From positions 62,001 to 126,000 of the forward strand of contig NZ_JQCF01000004.1 of the NCBI RefSeq assembly GCF_001438805.1: a stretch of 64,000 bases of DNA. Reading direction: 5' to 3'. Every line of letters begins with the position of its first letter. Positions within the stretch are counted from its first letter, which is position 1. The position numbers and the translations under genes are program-made. The notes below the pieces were generated by a model. The model did not search any database and had not been told where the DNA came from. It was given only the letters and a program-made list of their open reading frames with translations. This document shows, one piece after another, positions 18,683 through 28,538 of the stretch. This DNA is from Companilactobacillus kimchiensis. GTDB lineage: Bacteria > Bacillota > Bacilli > Lactobacillales > Lactobacillaceae.

Positions 18683-20110
18683 TTAAATATGAGTTGGGTA
18701 GCCAATCAAAATATCGGCTGCTTCCTGAATAGGTTCACCTAGTGTTGGATGTGGATGAACAGTTAAAGCAATATCCTCAGCATTCAATTGACAGTTTACA
18801 GCAACACTTAATTCAGAAATCAAATCACTAGCACCAGGGCCGACAATTTGACCACCTAAGAGTGTGCCACTATCCTTTTCAGCAATCAATTTGACAAATC
18901 CTTCAGCTGCATCCAAAGAGACAGCACGGGCATTACCGGCAAATGGGAATTTTGCAACTTTGACATCGATACCTTTGTCTTTAGCATCTTTTTCAGTTAG
19001 CCCCACTGTAGCTAGCTCAGGATCGGTAAAACAAACAGCAGGAACGCTGATATAGTCATTTGCAGTATGTTTACCAGAAATTGCTCCAGCAACGGTCTTA
19101 GCCTCAAAGAAGGCCTTGTGAGCCAATGCTGGTCCAGGTGTGATATCACCAATAGCATAAATATGATCAACTGATGTCTTTCCTTGTTCATCAACTTCAA
19201 CAAGTCCACGGTCAGTTAACTTAACATTTGTCATTTCAAGTCCAAAATTATCTGTATTTGGACGACGGCCAACAGTTACCATACAGTAATCAGCAGTGAT
19301 TGTTGTAGGTTGACCATCAACTTCATAAGTGACATCAACACTGTCACCTTTGTTCTCGCTCTTTTTAGCCATTGCGTTAGTAATGATTGTAACGCCTTTT
19401 TTCTCAAGGTTCTTTTTAACAATTGAAACCATATCTTTTTCAAAATTAGGGATAATACTTGGAGATCCCTCAAGGATCGTTACATGAGAACCAAGGTCAG
19501 CATAAGCACCAGCTAATTCTGTTCCGACATAACCGCCACCGATGATGACAAATTCCTTTGGAACAGCTTTTAAGTTCAAACCACCAGTTGAATCGATCAC
19601 CCGATCAGCAAACTTGAAACCTCTAATTTCAATAGGACGTGAACCAGTTGCCAAAATCAAATTCTTGAACTTGATAGTTTGACCACCACCATTGTCCATG
19701 AATTGTCTAGGACCACTTGGCATGATACGTAGTTGTGTATCGCTGTCCAAATAAGCCTCACCGTTGATAAGTTCAACATGGTGTTTCTTCAATAACATTT
19801 GAACTCCGTTGGTCATTCTAGCCACTACTTTTTCATCTTTCCAAGCTTGAGTCTTCGTAAAATCGATTGTGGCATCACTTGTTGTAATTCCATAAGTTGA
19901 AGAATCCTTAGCTTGTTGAAGTCTATGACCGGCAGTGATCAAAGCTTTAGATGGCACACAGCCAATATTCAAACAGACTCCACCAACTGTATCTGATTTT
20001 TCAATTACAGTTACATCTTGTCCTAATTCTGAAGCTCTGATTGCTGCAACGTAACCACCAGGGCCTGAACCAATAATAACGGTATCTTTTTCTATTACGT
20101 TTTCTGCCAT
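18683..20110 (-). CDS. pdhD: Dihydrolipoyl dehydrogenase (E3 of pyruvate dehydrogenase)
   Basis: Flavoprotein that reoxidises the dihydrolipoyl group of E2 with NAD+. It has an N-terminal FAD motif GSGPGGYVAA, a redox disulfide C46-x4-C51 in GGVCLNIGCVPSKA, an NAD-binding GGGYVGTELA and a C-terminal HPHPTLGE with the active-site His-Glu pair. The 475-residue length is typical. The ATG is preceded by GGAGGG, seven bases from the pdhC stop codon. It is the last gene of the pdhABCD operon. Confidence 0.97.
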   Translation of the reverse strand: MAENVIEKDTVIIGSGPGGYVAAIRASELGQDVTVIEKSDTVGGVCLNIGCVPSKALITAGHRLQQAKDSSTYGITTSDATIDFTKTQAWKDEKVVARMTNGVQMLLKKHHVELINGEAYLDSDTQLRIMPSGPRQFMDNGGGQTIKFKNLILATGSRPIEIRGFKFADRVIDSTGGLNLKAVPKEFVIIGGGYVGTELAGAYADLGSHVTILEGSPSIIPNFEKDMVSIVKKNLEKKGVTIITNAMAKKSENKGDSVDVTYEVDGQPTTITADYCMVTVGRRPNTDNFGLEMTNVKLTDRGLVEVDEQGKTSVDHIYAIGDITPGPALAHKAFFEAKTVAGAISGKHTANDYISVPAVCFTDPELATVGLTEKDAKDKGIDVKVAKFPFAGNARAVSLDAAEGFVKLIAEKDSGTLLGGQIVGPGASDLISELSVAVNCQLNAEDIALTVHPHPTLGEPIQEAADILIGYPTHI

Positions 20111-20116
20111 TTTAAA

Positions 20117-21397
20117 TTAGCCCTCCATTAATAACATATCTGGATCGTGCAACAATTTCTTCAAGAGGTTCAAAGCATTTTGTGCCAAGGCACCATCGAT
20201 CAATCTGTGATCATAGCTTAATGATAACTTCAACATATTACCTACTTGAATATTGCCGTCTTCATCAACATATGGTTCTTTGGCAATCTTACCAACTCCT
20301 AGAATAGCAACTTCTGGGTAATTAATAACTGGAGTAAACCAGCCACCACCGATTGAACCAACGTTACTGATTGTAATTGAACCACCGGACATCTTATCCA
20401 TACTCAACTTATTATCATAAGCGGCTTGGGAATTTTCAGTGATTTCCTTAGCAATTTCAAACATCCCTTTGGAATCAACATTCTTAACATTCGGAACATA
20501 AAGTCCATGTTCAGTATTTGTAGCAATTCCAACATTGTAATAATGTTTGTAAACAATTTCTTCAGTTGAATCATCAATTGAAGCATTCAATTCAGGATAA
20601 GCCTTCATAACAGCAACTAGTGCTTTAACAATGTATGGCAAGAATGTTAAATGAATACCCTTGTCAGTGGCAATAGCCTTATATTTCTTACGGTTAGCCA
20701 TCAAAGCAGATACTTCAACGTCATCAAAACTAGTTACATGTGGAGCTGTATGCTTACTTGTCAACATTGCCTTAGCAATTGCTTTTCTAGTAAGTGACAT
20801 CTTTTCACGAGTTTCAAGTTCTGGGGTAGCTGACTTATATGGTGTGATTGGCTGTGCAGGTGCAGCGGGAGCCGATGTTGTAGCTGAAGCTGTAGAACTT
20901 GGAGCAACAGCAGCTGGATTGCCACTCTTGTAGGAATCAATATCGGTCTTAGTGATCTGTCCATGCTTACCACTAGGTGTAACTTGTGCAAGGTCAACGC
21001 CTTGGTCACGAGCATATTGACGAACTGATGGCATTGCTAAGTAGTGTGTGTCAGCGGAACCAGTAGCAGGTGCGGCGGCTTTTGATGCAGTAGTTGCTGC
21101 TGGTGCTGATTTTTCATCAGACTTTGGTGCAGGTGCTGCATCATCGCCGGTATCAGCAGAACCATCATCGATCACGATCAATGTATCACCGATCTCAACG
21201 GTATCTCCTTCTTTAGCAACGATTTGCTTGATTGTTCCGGCAACTGGAGAAGGTAGTTCTTCAACTGATTTATCATTTTGAATTTCTACCAGGGAATCAT
21301 CTTCTTTAACGGTGTCCCCTTCTTTTACTAGCCAGCTAGCAATTTCACCTTCGGCCATACCTTCGCCTAGCTCTGGTAATTTAAATTTGTATGCCAT
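20117..21397 (-). CDS. pdhC: Dihydrolipoamide acetyltransferase (E2 of pyruvate dehydrogenase)
   Basis: Core of the pyruvate dehydrogenase complex; it moves the acetyl group from E1 to CoA. One lipoyl domain (residues 1-78, lipoylated K43 in QNDKSVEE) is followed by an Ala/Pro/Ser/Thr-rich linker and a peripheral-subunit binding domain near 119-155 (PSVRQYARDQGVDLAQV). A second flexible linker leads to the catalytic acyltransferase domain with the DHRLIDGA His motif. It is 426 residues. A single lipoyl domain is at the short end for this family. GGAAGG precedes the ATG. Confidence 0.97.
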   Translation of the reverse strand: MAYKFKLPELGEGMAEGEIASWLVKEGDTVKEDDSLVEIQNDKSVEELPSPVAGTIKQIVAKEGDTVEIGDTLIVIDDGSADTGDDAAPAPKSDEKSAPAATTASKAAAPATGSADTHYLAMPSVRQYARDQGVDLAQVTPSGKHGQITKTDIDSYKSGNPAAVAPSSTASATTSAPAAPAQPITPYKSATPELETREKMSLTRKAIAKAMLTSKHTAPHVTSFDDVEVSALMANRKKYKAIATDKGIHLTFLPYIVKALVAVMKAYPELNASIDDSTEEIVYKHYYNVGIATNTEHGLYVPNVKNVDSKGMFEIAKEITENSQAAYDNKLSMDKMSGGSITISNVGSIGGGWFTPVINYPEVAILGVGKIAKEPYVDEDGNIQVGNMLKLSLSYDHRLIDGALAQNALNLLKKLLHDPDMLLMEG

Positions 21398-21421
21398 AGT
21401 TTTTTCCCTTCCTTCGATTAA

Positions 21422-22399
21422 TTAGTAGTTGAGAATTTCATTTACTTTTTCTTCAATTTCTTTAGCACGTGGAATCCAAATATCCTCACCAAGTGCAAAT
21501 GGATAAACACTATTTGGGGCGGCAACTCTACCAATTGGTGCATCGAGAGAAAGAATAGCATCTTCGGCAATAGCTGAAGCAACTTGAGCGCCAACTCCAG
21601 CCATCTTTTGAGCTTCTTGAACGATTACAACTTTGTGAGTCTTTTCGATTGATTTAAAAATCGTATCAGTATCAATTGGTGAAACTGTTCTAAGATCGAT
21701 CACTTCAGCCGAAACGTTCTTTTCTGCTAAAGTATCAGCTACCTTAAGTGCTTCATTAACTTCTGCACCATAAGCGACGATAGTAACATCGTTTCCTTCA
21801 CGAACAACATTTGCTTTATCCAAAGGAACGGTATATTTACCATCAGGAATATCGTCTTTCATTGAACGATATAATTTTAGATTTTCCATAAATAATACTG
21901 GATCATTATTTTCAATTGATGAAATCAATAATCCTTTAGCATCATATGGATTACTTGGCATTACTACCCGCAATCCGGGAATTCCAGTAAAGAAGTTTTC
22001 CAAGTTATCGGCGTGCATTTCAGCAGTATGAGTACCACCACCGTAAGGTGTCCGGATCGTAACAGGAGCATTCTTAGTTCCATCGAAACGGAAACGCATT
22101 CTAGCTAATTGACCAGCAATTTGATCAACCGCTTCAAATGAAAAGCCCATAAATTGAATTTCAGGGATTGGACGCCAGCCCGTTAAACCTAAACCGGTTG
22201 CTAATCCTAAAATACCTGATTCTGCTAATGGAGTATCGAAGACACGGTCTTCACCATATTTTTCTTGAAGACCTTGAGTAGTTCTGAAAACACCACCATT
22301 TTTACCAACATCTTCACCGAAAATCAATGTCTTGGGATCGTCTTCCAGAGCAATGTCTAAGGCATCTGTAATTGCTTGAATGTAAGTTTTCTTAGCCAT
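21422..22399 (-). CDS. pdhB: Pyruvate dehydrogenase E1 component subunit beta
   Basis: Beta chain of the thiamine-diphosphate-dependent E1 that decarboxylates pyruvate. It is 325 residues, with [32 protein letters not shown] and [10 protein letters not shown] in the N-terminal half and a transketolase C-terminal domain ([20 protein letters not shown]). The ATG follows AAAGGAG and lies immediately after the pdhA stop codon. Confidence 0.97.
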   Translation of the reverse strand: MAKKTYIQAITDALDIALEDDPKTLIFGEDVGKNGGVFRTTQGLQEKYGEDRVFDTPLAESGILGLATGLGLTGWRPIPEIQFMGFSFEAVDQIAGQLARMRFRFDGTKNAPVTIRTPYGGGTHTAEMHADNLENFFTGIPGLRVVMPSNPYDAKGLLISSIENNDPVLFMENLKLYRSMKDDIPDGKYTVPLDKANVVREGNDVTIVAYGAEVNEALKVADTLAEKNVSAEVIDLRTVSPIDTDTIFKSIEKTHKVVIVQEAQKMAGVGAQVASAIAEDAILSLDAPIGRVAAPNSVYPFALGEDIWIPRAKEIEEKVNEILNY

Positions 22400-22401
22400 T
22401 T

Positions 22402-23505
22402 TTACTTCGACTCCTTTGCTTCAAATTTATCGATTTCTTTTCTCATTTCTGGAGTTGGAATTTCGAAAGTACGTTTCAACATATCGGAAACTGTATCAGC
22501 GGGAACAGCGTCTGCTTCCTTGATTGATTCCTTAAATGAGGCTTTATATTCATCAGTTAATTTATCTTCTTGTTCTTCTGACCATAATCCCTTGTCAGTC
22601 AAAACTTTTCTTAAACGAATCAACGGATCCTTTTCAAACCAAGGTTGTTCTTGTTCCTTAGTTCTGTAACGTTTAGGATCATCACCAGCACTTGAATGAG
22701 CACCGAAACGATATGTCAAAGTTTCAATCAAGACTGGACCATTACCAGCTACCATATAATCACGAGCAGCTTTAGCAACGGCATAACAAGCTAAGATATC
22801 CATACCATCAACTTGGACACTAGGGATACCAGCAGCAACAGCTTTTTGAGCTAATGTTGGTGCAGCAGTTTGTTTAACACGAGGTGTTGAAATGGCAAAG
22901 CCATTATTTTGAACAATGAAGAGTACTGGTGCTTGATAAGCTCCAGCAAAGTTCATCCCTTCATAACTATCACCTTGAGAAGTACCACCATCACCTGTAT
23001 AGGTAAAGGCAATTGTATCTTCTTCTTTGTTCTTCTTGATTCCCAAACCAACACCGGCGGCTTCAACGTAAGCGGCCCCAATGATAATTTGTGGCATCAT
23101 TGAACGTGCCTTAAATTTATTTCCGATCACATGACCTCTTGACCAAAGATATGCTTCAGTCACAGTAGCACCATGTTGGATCAATTGTGGAACATCACGA
23201 TAAGCAGGCAATAAATAATCCTGTTTCTTCATTGCTAGAACAGTTCCCATCTCTGAAGCTTCCTCACCTTCAGTAGGTGCATAGAAGCCCATGCGTCCTT
23301 GACGTGAGAAGTTCATAGTCTGTTCGTGTAATGCACGCTCCCAAACCATCTTTTTCATAAATTCTACAAGATCATCATCTGAAAAAGTATCAAAGATCTC
23401 TTGATCTGTTATTTCTGCGTTTTCATTCAATACTTGAATGGGTTTTGAAACATTTGATAAGTTATTTTTAATTGCTTCAAAATCAACAATTGGTTTATTT
23501 GCCAT
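22402..23505 (-). CDS. pdhA: Pyruvate dehydrogenase E1 component subunit alpha
   Basis: Alpha chain of E1, carrying the thiamine diphosphate motif: [18 protein letters not shown] through to VQNN. The phosphorylation-loop equivalent region around [17 protein letters not shown] is present. From the ATG at 23505 (AAAGGA nine bases upstream) it is 367 residues; two in-frame ATGs at 23520 and 23535 are possible alternatives. It is the first gene of pdhABCD, with its own promoter and a candidate catabolite element upstream. In lactobacilli the complex feeds acetyl-CoA for acetate and lipid synthesis. Confidence 0.96.
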   Translation of the reverse strand: MANKPIVDFEAIKNNLSNVSKPIQVLNENAEITDQEIFDTFSDDDLVEFMKKMVWERALHEQTMNFSRQGRMGFYAPTEGEEASEMGTVLAMKKQDYLLPAYRDVPQLIQHGATVTEAYLWSRGHVIGNKFKARSMMPQIIIGAAYVEAAGVGLGIKKNKEEDTIAFTYTGDGGTSQGDSYEGMNFAGAYQAPVLFIVQNNGFAISTPRVKQTAAPTLAQKAVAAGIPSVQVDGMDILACYAVAKAARDYMVAGNGPVLIETLTYRFGAHSSAGDDPKRYRTKEQEQPWFEKDPLIRLRKVLTDKGLWSEEQEDKLTDEYKASFKESIKEADAVPADTVSDMLKRTFEIPTPEMRKEIDKFEAKESK

Positions 23506-23548
23506 TCTCCACAGTCCTTTCATAAAAAAACTCATCCCTTGTGAATAT

Positions 23549-23562
23549 TGTAAGGGCTTTCA
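23549..23562 (-). promoter_or_regulatory. Candidate catabolite-responsive element (cre) before pdhA
   Basis: The 14-mer TGAAAGCCCTTACA on the minus strand matches the cre consensus WTGNAANCGNWWNCA except for one central base. It lies directly downstream of the pdhA -10, where CcpA binding would block transcription. Confidence 0.5.
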
Positions 23563-23563
23563 T

Positions 23564-23592
23564 ATAATTTTAGTCTAACATTGATCTGTCAA
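23564..23592 (-). promoter_or_regulatory. pdhA promoter
   Basis: A consensus TTGACA (23587-23592) with AATTAT (23564-23569) at exact 17-base spacing on the minus strand. The -35 is perfect; the -10 matches four of six positions. Confidence 0.6.
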
Positions 23593-23656
23593 AAAACAAG
23601 TAGTTTAGGCATTCATCGCTTTAAAAAAATTTGTTTAATGATTGTGAAAAAAGTAA

Positions 23657-24655
23657 CTATTTATCTAAATCAATTTCATTTTCAGACTTACCCGTCTTTA
23701 ATTCGTCGACCATTGAATTTAAAGAAATGGTTGCCATATTCTTAACCGCTTTAGTCGTATAGAAAGCGATGTGTGGCGTTAGGATGAATCTTGGACTCTT
23801 GATTACTTTATCCAATAATTGATCAGAAAATTCCTGATTGCTCAGATCAGTATTAAAAATACCTACTTCATTTTCATAAACATCCATCACCGCACCATAG
23901 AGCTTGCCATTGGCTACGGCGTCATAGAGATCTTTGGTATTGATGAGATCACCACGGGCTGTATTAACCACGATTGCATCATCCTTCATTTCTGAAATAG
24001 TTTCAGCATTAATAACCGAATGACCTTTACCTAAGCTTGGAATATGTAGAGTTACTACATCAGACTGCTTGAGCAAAATATCCAAACTGTCTACATATAG
24101 CCCCTCTTTTTCAATCTCAGGATTGTGAAATTTGTCGAATGCAATAACTTTTGCACCAAATCCTTGATAAATTTTAATTGCTGCGCGACCAATTCTTCCA
24201 GTCCCAGCAACCCCAACTGTTAATTCATTTAATTCGCGACCAATATCAGGAGCCCAGTTAAAGTCATGTTTATCAACTTTTCTGATCATATGTTTGAGAT
24301 TTCGCAAAAGTGCCATTAGACCAGCCACTGAATACTCTGCGATTGCTTCAGGTGAATAACTGGGAACATTCGTTAAACGAATATCATTTTTCTTCAATGC
24401 CTCAATAGGAACATTATCAACTCCGACATTTCTCAATGAAATGACATGAATTCCAAGTTCATTCATTGTGTCAAAAATTTTTTCATCATATGGTAATTGT
24501 TGATAGGCAACAATGCCATCATAGCCTTTTGCCCACTGAACTGTTTCCGGTGTTAACAATTCCGAAACGATTTTTACTTCAATCTTATTGTCTTGGGACC
24601 ATTCTTGAATATATTTCTTCTCATCTTCCCTGACACCAAAATCAATTAATTTCAT
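23657..24655 (-). CDS. ldhD: D-lactate dehydrogenase (D-2-hydroxyacid dehydrogenase family)
   Basis: Reduces pyruvate to D-lactate with NADH in the cytoplasm. The 332-residue sequence has the family fold: SLRNVGVDNVPIEAL, a dinucleotide motif GVAGTGRIG, and the catalytic triad Arg (VNTARGDL), Glu (VMDVYENEVG) and His (TPHIAFYT). The VYENEVGIF and LTPHIAFYTTKAV segments favour D-lactate dehydrogenase over a 2-hydroxyisocaproate enzyme, although the two subfamilies overlap. I chose the ATG at 24655 because GGAGG lies ten bases upstream. It is monocistronic and ends close to the pdhA promoter; both systems draw on pyruvate. Confidence 0.88.
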   Translation of the reverse strand: MKLIDFGVREDEKKYIQEWSQDNKIEVKIVSELLTPETVQWAKGYDGIVAYQQLPYDEKIFDTMNELGIHVISLRNVGVDNVPIEALKKNDIRLTNVPSYSPEAIAEYSVAGLMALLRNLKHMIRKVDKHDFNWAPDIGRELNELTVGVAGTGRIGRAAIKIYQGFGAKVIAFDKFHNPEIEKEGLYVDSLDILLKQSDVVTLHIPSLGKGHSVINAETISEMKDDAIVVNTARGDLINTKDLYDAVANGKLYGAVMDVYENEVGIFNTDLSNQEFSDQLLDKVIKSPRFILTPHIAFYTTKAVKNMATISLNSMVDELKTGKSENEIDLDK

Positions 24656-24852
24656 TTGTAAAACCTCCAACGGTACCTATTTTATGTTTCCAACATGAAA
24701 TCGGTAACATATACAATTAATATTTTATCATCTTGCCGGTGAATACCACAAAGATATACCCTTGTGAGTCATATCAAAAGTATGTCAGCGTTTACTTTGA
24801 AATGATGAAAAAATATTTTTTCAAATGTTTCTATTTTTTTAGAAAAATAATC

Positions 24853-24858
24853 TATAAT
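24853..24858 (+). promoter_or_regulatory. Probable -10 of the def promoter
   Basis: A perfect TATAAT about 46 bases before the def start, in AT-rich DNA. No convincing -35 hexamer is seen at the usual distance. Confidence 0.4.
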
Positions 24859-24904
24859 AGATATACTAAGGTAATTTTGTACAATTAAACATTTGGAGGA
24901 AACT

Positions 24905-25468
24905 ATGTATTTTATGAAAGATATCGTCCGTGATGGCGATCCCGTTTTAAGAGAAGTTGGCGCAAAAGTTCAATTTCCACTAAGTGATAAAGATAAGGCT
25001 TTGGCTGCAAACATGATGGAATATCTTGTTAAGAGTCAAGACCAAGATTATGCTGAAAAACATCAATTAAGAGCTGGTGTTGGTTTGGCCGCACCTCAAG
25101 TCGGTGTTTCCGAAATGATGGCCGCAGTTCTCGTTCCTGACGATGATGAAGATGAGGAAAAACCACTTCTAAAAATCACCTTGATCAATCCTGTTATCAT
25201 TAGAAACTCGGTCCAACGTGCCGCTCTATCCGAAGGTGAAGGTTGTCTCTCCGTTGATAAAGATGTTCCTGGATTCGTCCCTAGAGCTGATCGTATTACT
25301 ATTAAATATGATGATTTTGAAGGTAACTCACAAACCTTGCGTGTTAAGGGTTACCCTGCTATTGTTTGTCAACACGAAATCGACCATTTAAATGGTCATT
25401 TATACTATGACAAGATCGACAAAAAGGAACCATTTGAAATCGATCCAAGTACTGTTGTGATTTCTTAA
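24905..25468 (+). CDS. def: Peptide deformylase
   Basis: Metalloenzyme that removes the N-formyl group from nascent proteins. All three motifs are present: [18 protein letters not shown] (metal Cys) and QHEIDHLNG (metal His pair and catalytic Glu). At 187 residues with the DDDEDEEKP insertion it is a type 2 (Gram-positive) enzyme. The ATG at 24905 has GGAGG five bases upstream; an ATG at 24914 is the alternative. A TATAAT hexamer at 24853-24858 is the likely -10. It is the first gene of the short plus-strand island with rpoY and rnjA. Confidence 0.96.
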   Translation: MYFMKDIVRDGDPVLREVGAKVQFPLSDKDKALAANMMEYLVKSQDQDYAEKHQLRAGVGLAAPQVGVSEMMAAVLVPDDDEDEEKPLLKITLINPVIIRNSVQRAALSEGEGCLSVDKDVPGFVPRADRITIKYDDFEGNSQTLRVKGYPAIVCQHEIDHLNGHLYYDKIDKKEPFEIDPSTVVIS

Positions 25469-25558
25469 TTCAAAATTCCATAAGTATACTTACCATAGTA
25501 GATATGGTAGAATTGTGCTATCTATTGAATACTGCACAAATGGACTGGAAAAAACGTC

Positions 25559-25582
25559 AAATGAAACTGACTTGTTTCATTT
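25559..25582 (+). promoter_or_regulatory. Stem-loop in the leader of rpoY-rnjA
   Basis: A perfect 9-bp inverted repeat AAATGAAAC/GTTTCATTT with a 6-base loop ends about nine bases before the ribosome binding site of rpoY. No T-run follows, so it is not an intrinsic terminator. A role in mRNA stability or translation is only a guess. Confidence 0.5.
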
Positions 25583-25607
25583 AATTCGATTAAAGGAGAA
25601 AACTATA

Positions 25608-25820
25608 TTGATTTATAAAGTTTTATATCAAACAAGTGAACTAGATAACCCCCGTCGTGAATTTACACATTCACTATACATGGACGCTGCTTCAAGTATT
25701 GAGGTACGTCAAGCAGTTGAACAAAAAACCAACTACGAAATTGAATTTATTCAGGAACTCGATGAAAAGCATTTAGAATACGAGAAGAAAAACCCTGAAT
25801 TCAAATTAACGGAGCTTTAA
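25608..25820 (+). CDS. rpoY: RNA polymerase epsilon subunit
   Basis: Small Firmicutes-only accessory subunit of RNA polymerase (DUF1447), resembling phage Gp2-like inhibitors in structure. It is 70 residues: MIYKVLYQ start, RREFTHSLYMDAASSIEVRQ, and NYEIEFIQELDEKHLEYEKK near the C-terminus. The start is TTG at 25608 with AAAGGAG upstream; longer readings include unrelated residues. It ends three bases before rnjA, and the rpoY-rnjA pair is conserved in Bacilli. Confidence 0.94.
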   Translation: MIYKVLYQTSELDNPRREFTHSLYMDAASSIEVRQAVEQKTNYEIEFIQELDEKHLEYEKKNPEFKLTEL

Positions 25821-25823
25821 TTA

Positions 25824-27515
25824 ATGGCCTTTAAAGTTAAAAATAATGAAGTTGCTGTTTTTGCCATCGGGGGCCTTGGCGAAATCGGTAAAAATATGTA
25901 CGGAGTTCAATATCAAGACGAATTGATCGTTATTGATGCCGGAATCAAGTTTCCAGAAGATGAACTCTTAGGAATTGACTATGTCATTTCCGATTACAGT
26001 TACTTAGTAGAAAACAAAGATAAGATCAAGGGATTATTTATTACCCACGGTCACGAAGATCATATTGGTGGTATTCCATATCTTCTTCAACAACTTCCCA
26101 ATATACCAGTTTATGCCGGTCCATTAGCTTGTGCATTGATTAAGGGTAAATTGGAAGAACACGATTTACTAAGAACTACCGAAATGCATGTTCTTAGTGA
26201 AGACGATGTCATCAAATTCCCCAAGATGAGTGTCTCATTCTTTAGAACAACTCACTCAATTCCTGATACTCTTGGTGTTGCTGTTCATACACCACAAGGA
26301 ATTATCGTTGAAACTGGAGATTTCAAATTTGATCTAACTCCAGTTGCTGGATTACCAGCACCTAACTTACAAAAAATGGCTGCACTTGGTGCTAAGGGTG
26401 TTTTATGTTTACTATCAGATAGTACTAACGCTGAAATACCTACCTTCTCTAAGTCAGAACGTTCTGTTGGTTTAACAATTCATCAAATATTTGAAACTAT
26501 TCAAGGTCGGATTATTTTCGCTACCTTCGCCTCAAATATTTATCGTATCTCTCAAGCGGTTGATGCGGCTATTCAACAAGGTCGTAAGATTGCGGTCTTT
26601 GGACGAAGCATGGAACAAGCAATTGAAAATGGTCGTGAATTGGGTTACCTCAATATCACTGATGATATGTTGATTGATCCTCATGCTTTGAACAAGACAC
26701 CTGCAAGCGAAACCTTGATTTTATGTACTGGATCACAAGGTGAACCATTAGCTGCTTTGAGTCGTATCGCTAACGGTACCCACAGACAGATCACAATTCA
26801 ACCTGGTGATACAGTTATCTTCTCAAGTAATCCTATTCCTGGTAACACTATCAGTGTTAACCACTTGATCAACCAACTTTCTGAAGCTGGTGCGGAAGTT
26901 ATTCATGGTAAAGTTAATAATATCCATGCTTCTGGTCATGGTGGCCAAGAGGAACAAGAATTAATGCTTCGCTTGATGAAACCTAAATTCTTTATGCCAA
27001 TTCATGGTGAATACCGGATGTTAAAGATTCATACTGAGTTAGCCGAGCTTTGTGATGTTCCTCAAGATCACTCCTTCCTTTTGGAAAACGGTGATGTTTT
27101 GGCACTTACTAAAGACACTGCTCATGTTGTTGGTCACTTCCCTGCTGGAGATGTTTACGTTGATGGTAAGGGTGTTGGTGATATCGGTAACGTTGTGATC
27201 CATGATCGTCGTGTTCTTTCAGAAGAAGGAATGGTCGTAGTAGTTGCAACTATTGATTATCAAAAACATATTGTCCTAGCTGGACCAGATATTCTTTCCC
27301 GTGGTTTTGTTTATATGCGTGAATCTGGTGAATTGATCAACCAAGCACAAAAACGTGTTTTCCACTTAATTAAGAATGCTTTCGATGATGAAGAAAATCC
27401 TGTTACTGAAGCAATTCTCAAACGTCTTATTATTGAAGGATTACAAGAATTCTTGTACAAACGTACTGAAAGAAATCCTGTGATCTTACCAATGTTAATC
27501 GGAACTTCAATCTAA
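25824..27515 (+). CDS. rnjA: Ribonuclease J1
   Basis: 5'-3' exonuclease and endonuclease central to mRNA turnover and 16S rRNA maturation. The beta-lactamase metal motif is complete (H75, H77, D79, H80 in HGHEDH), with [14 protein letters not shown], the beta-CASP domain, HASGHGG and the PIHGEYRML ligand motif. It is 563 residues. Its intact ligands, compared with the paralogue at 5.3-7.0 kb, mark it as J1. GGAG precedes the ATG at the end of rpoY, so the two are probably coupled. A terminator follows. Confidence 0.97.
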   Translation: MAFKVKNNEVAVFAIGGLGEIGKNMYGVQYQDELIVIDAGIKFPEDELLGIDYVISDYSYLVENKDKIKGLFITHGHEDHIGGIPYLLQQLPNIPVYAGPLACALIKGKLEEHDLLRTTEMHVLSEDDVIKFPKMSVSFFRTTHSIPDTLGVAVHTPQGIIVETGDFKFDLTPVAGLPAPNLQKMAALGAKGVLCLLSDSTNAEIPTFSKSERSVGLTIHQIFETIQGRIIFATFASNIYRISQAVDAAIQQGRKIAVFGRSMEQAIENGRELGYLNITDDMLIDPHALNKTPASETLILCTGSQGEPLAALSRIANGTHRQITIQPGDTVIFSSNPIPGNTISVNHLINQLSEAGAEVIHGKVNNIHASGHGGQEEQELMLRLMKPKFFMPIHGEYRMLKIHTELAELCDVPQDHSFLLENGDVLALTKDTAHVVGHFPAGDVYVDGKGVGDIGNVVIHDRRVLSEEGMVVVVATIDYQKHIVLAGPDILSRGFVYMRESGELINQAQKRVFHLIKNAFDDEENPVTEAILKRLIIEGLQEFLYKRTERNPVILPMLIGTSI

Positions 27516-27517
27516 CT

Positions 27518-27547
27518 AAAAAGTAGATCATTTGATCTACTTTTTTT
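27518..27547 (+). terminator. Intrinsic terminator of rnjA
   Basis: AAAGTAGATCA/TGATCTACTTT inverted repeat with a 2-base loop and a run of seven T, directly after the rnjA stop codon. Confidence 0.88.
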
Positions 27548-27563
27548 ATTTAAAGGAATTAAG

Positions 27564-28514
27564 ATGACAGATAAAATTGAAATTATTCTCAATCAACATG
27601 CCGGCAATGGTCGTTCTAAAAACGCTTGTCGGACAATTACTGAGTTTTTAGACAAAATTTCTTTGGAATACGAGGTTCATTTAACCAAAAAAGATGGTGA
27701 TGCCATAAGAATTGCTCGACAATTAGCCGATCTTAAACTATTAACTTCAAAGATTGTCGTCATTGGTGGCGATGGAACTCTCAATCAGGCTGTTAATGGT
27801 ATAAAAAGTTCTCATTTCCCTGATACTGCCCTAGGTTATATTCCAGGTGGCTCTGGCAATGATTTTTGCCGTGGTATTAAATTAAAAATTAAAGACCCCG
27901 TTATTTTAATGCAAGCCATCCTCTCAATGGAACAGCCCCGAAAAATTGATGTCGGTTATGCAACTGGCGAAAATTTTTCACATTACTTTATCAATAATAT
28001 CGGCATCGGTTTTGACGCCAATACAGTTTATTACACCAATCATTCAAAGCGAAAAGAATTTCTTAATCAGATGCATCTGGGAACTTTATCATATTTTACT
28101 AATTTGTTAAAAGTCATCAAACGTCAACCAGCCTTCGGTTTAAAGGTTACCTTTAAGGAACACAAGAAATACTTCGATTCAGCATATATTGTTGTTGCCA
28201 CCAACCACCCTTATTTTGGTGGGGGATTTGCGATTGACCCAACCGCTGATCCTTTCAACCATCATTTAAATCTAGTTGTAGTCAATAAAATCACTGGTTT
28301 AACTTTTGTTAAACTCTTTGGCCGCCTCTTATTCAATGGTTCACATCTTCAGGATAAAAATGTCTGGCATATTGAAACTAAAAAGTTCACTCTGATGAAT
28401 CAAACCAAGCAACAAGGACAAATGGATGGTGAAGAATTGAATCAACACAAATTTGCTTTAACCTTTCACATCAGCCAACAATTATTTTGGTTACCCATCA
28501 AAAAAGAAGCTTAG
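27564..28514 (+). CDS. Diacylglycerol kinase family lipid kinase
   Basis: Soluble kinase of the DgkB/YegS type that phosphorylates diacylglycerol or a related lipid, recycling lipid released by lipoteichoic acid synthesis. It is 316 residues, with NQHAGNGRS at the nucleotide-binding N-terminus, the GGDGTLNQAVNG motif (about residues 71-82), GGSGNDFCRG and the C-terminal QMDGEEL. AAAGGA precedes the ATG. The exact lipid substrate cannot be fixed from sequence. It lies 49 bases after rnjA, beyond its terminator, and converges with recD2. Confidence 0.88.
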   Translation: MTDKIEIILNQHAGNGRSKNACRTITEFLDKISLEYEVHLTKKDGDAIRIARQLADLKLLTSKIVVIGGDGTLNQAVNGIKSSHFPDTALGYIPGGSGNDFCRGIKLKIKDPVILMQAILSMEQPRKIDVGYATGENFSHYFINNIGIGFDANTVYYTNHSKRKEFLNQMHLGTLSYFTNLLKVIKRQPAFGLKVTFKEHKKYFDSAYIVVATNHPYFGGGFAIDPTADPFNHHLNLVVVNKITGLTFVKLFGRLLFNGSHLQDKNVWHIETKKFTLMNQTKQQGQMDGEELNQHKFALTFHISQQLFWLPIKKEA

Positions 28515-28538
28515 AAAATAAAATTTCTAGGCTTCTTT
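28505..28538. terminator. Shared terminator between the lipid kinase gene and recD2
   Basis: An AAGAAGC-n-TAGAAA / TTTCTA-n-GCTTCTT inverted repeat with T-runs on both strands covers the last codons of both convergent genes. Confidence 0.8.

Noticed and set aside
20661-20933. Open frame antisense to pdhC
   Set aside because: It mirrors the biased codons and the Ala/Pro-rich linker of pdhC, has no ribosome site, and encodes no recognisable protein.
24736-24751. Possible Rex operator before D-lactate dehydrogenase
   Set aside because: The match to TTGTGAAnnnnTTCACAA is partial and the arms are not symmetrical.
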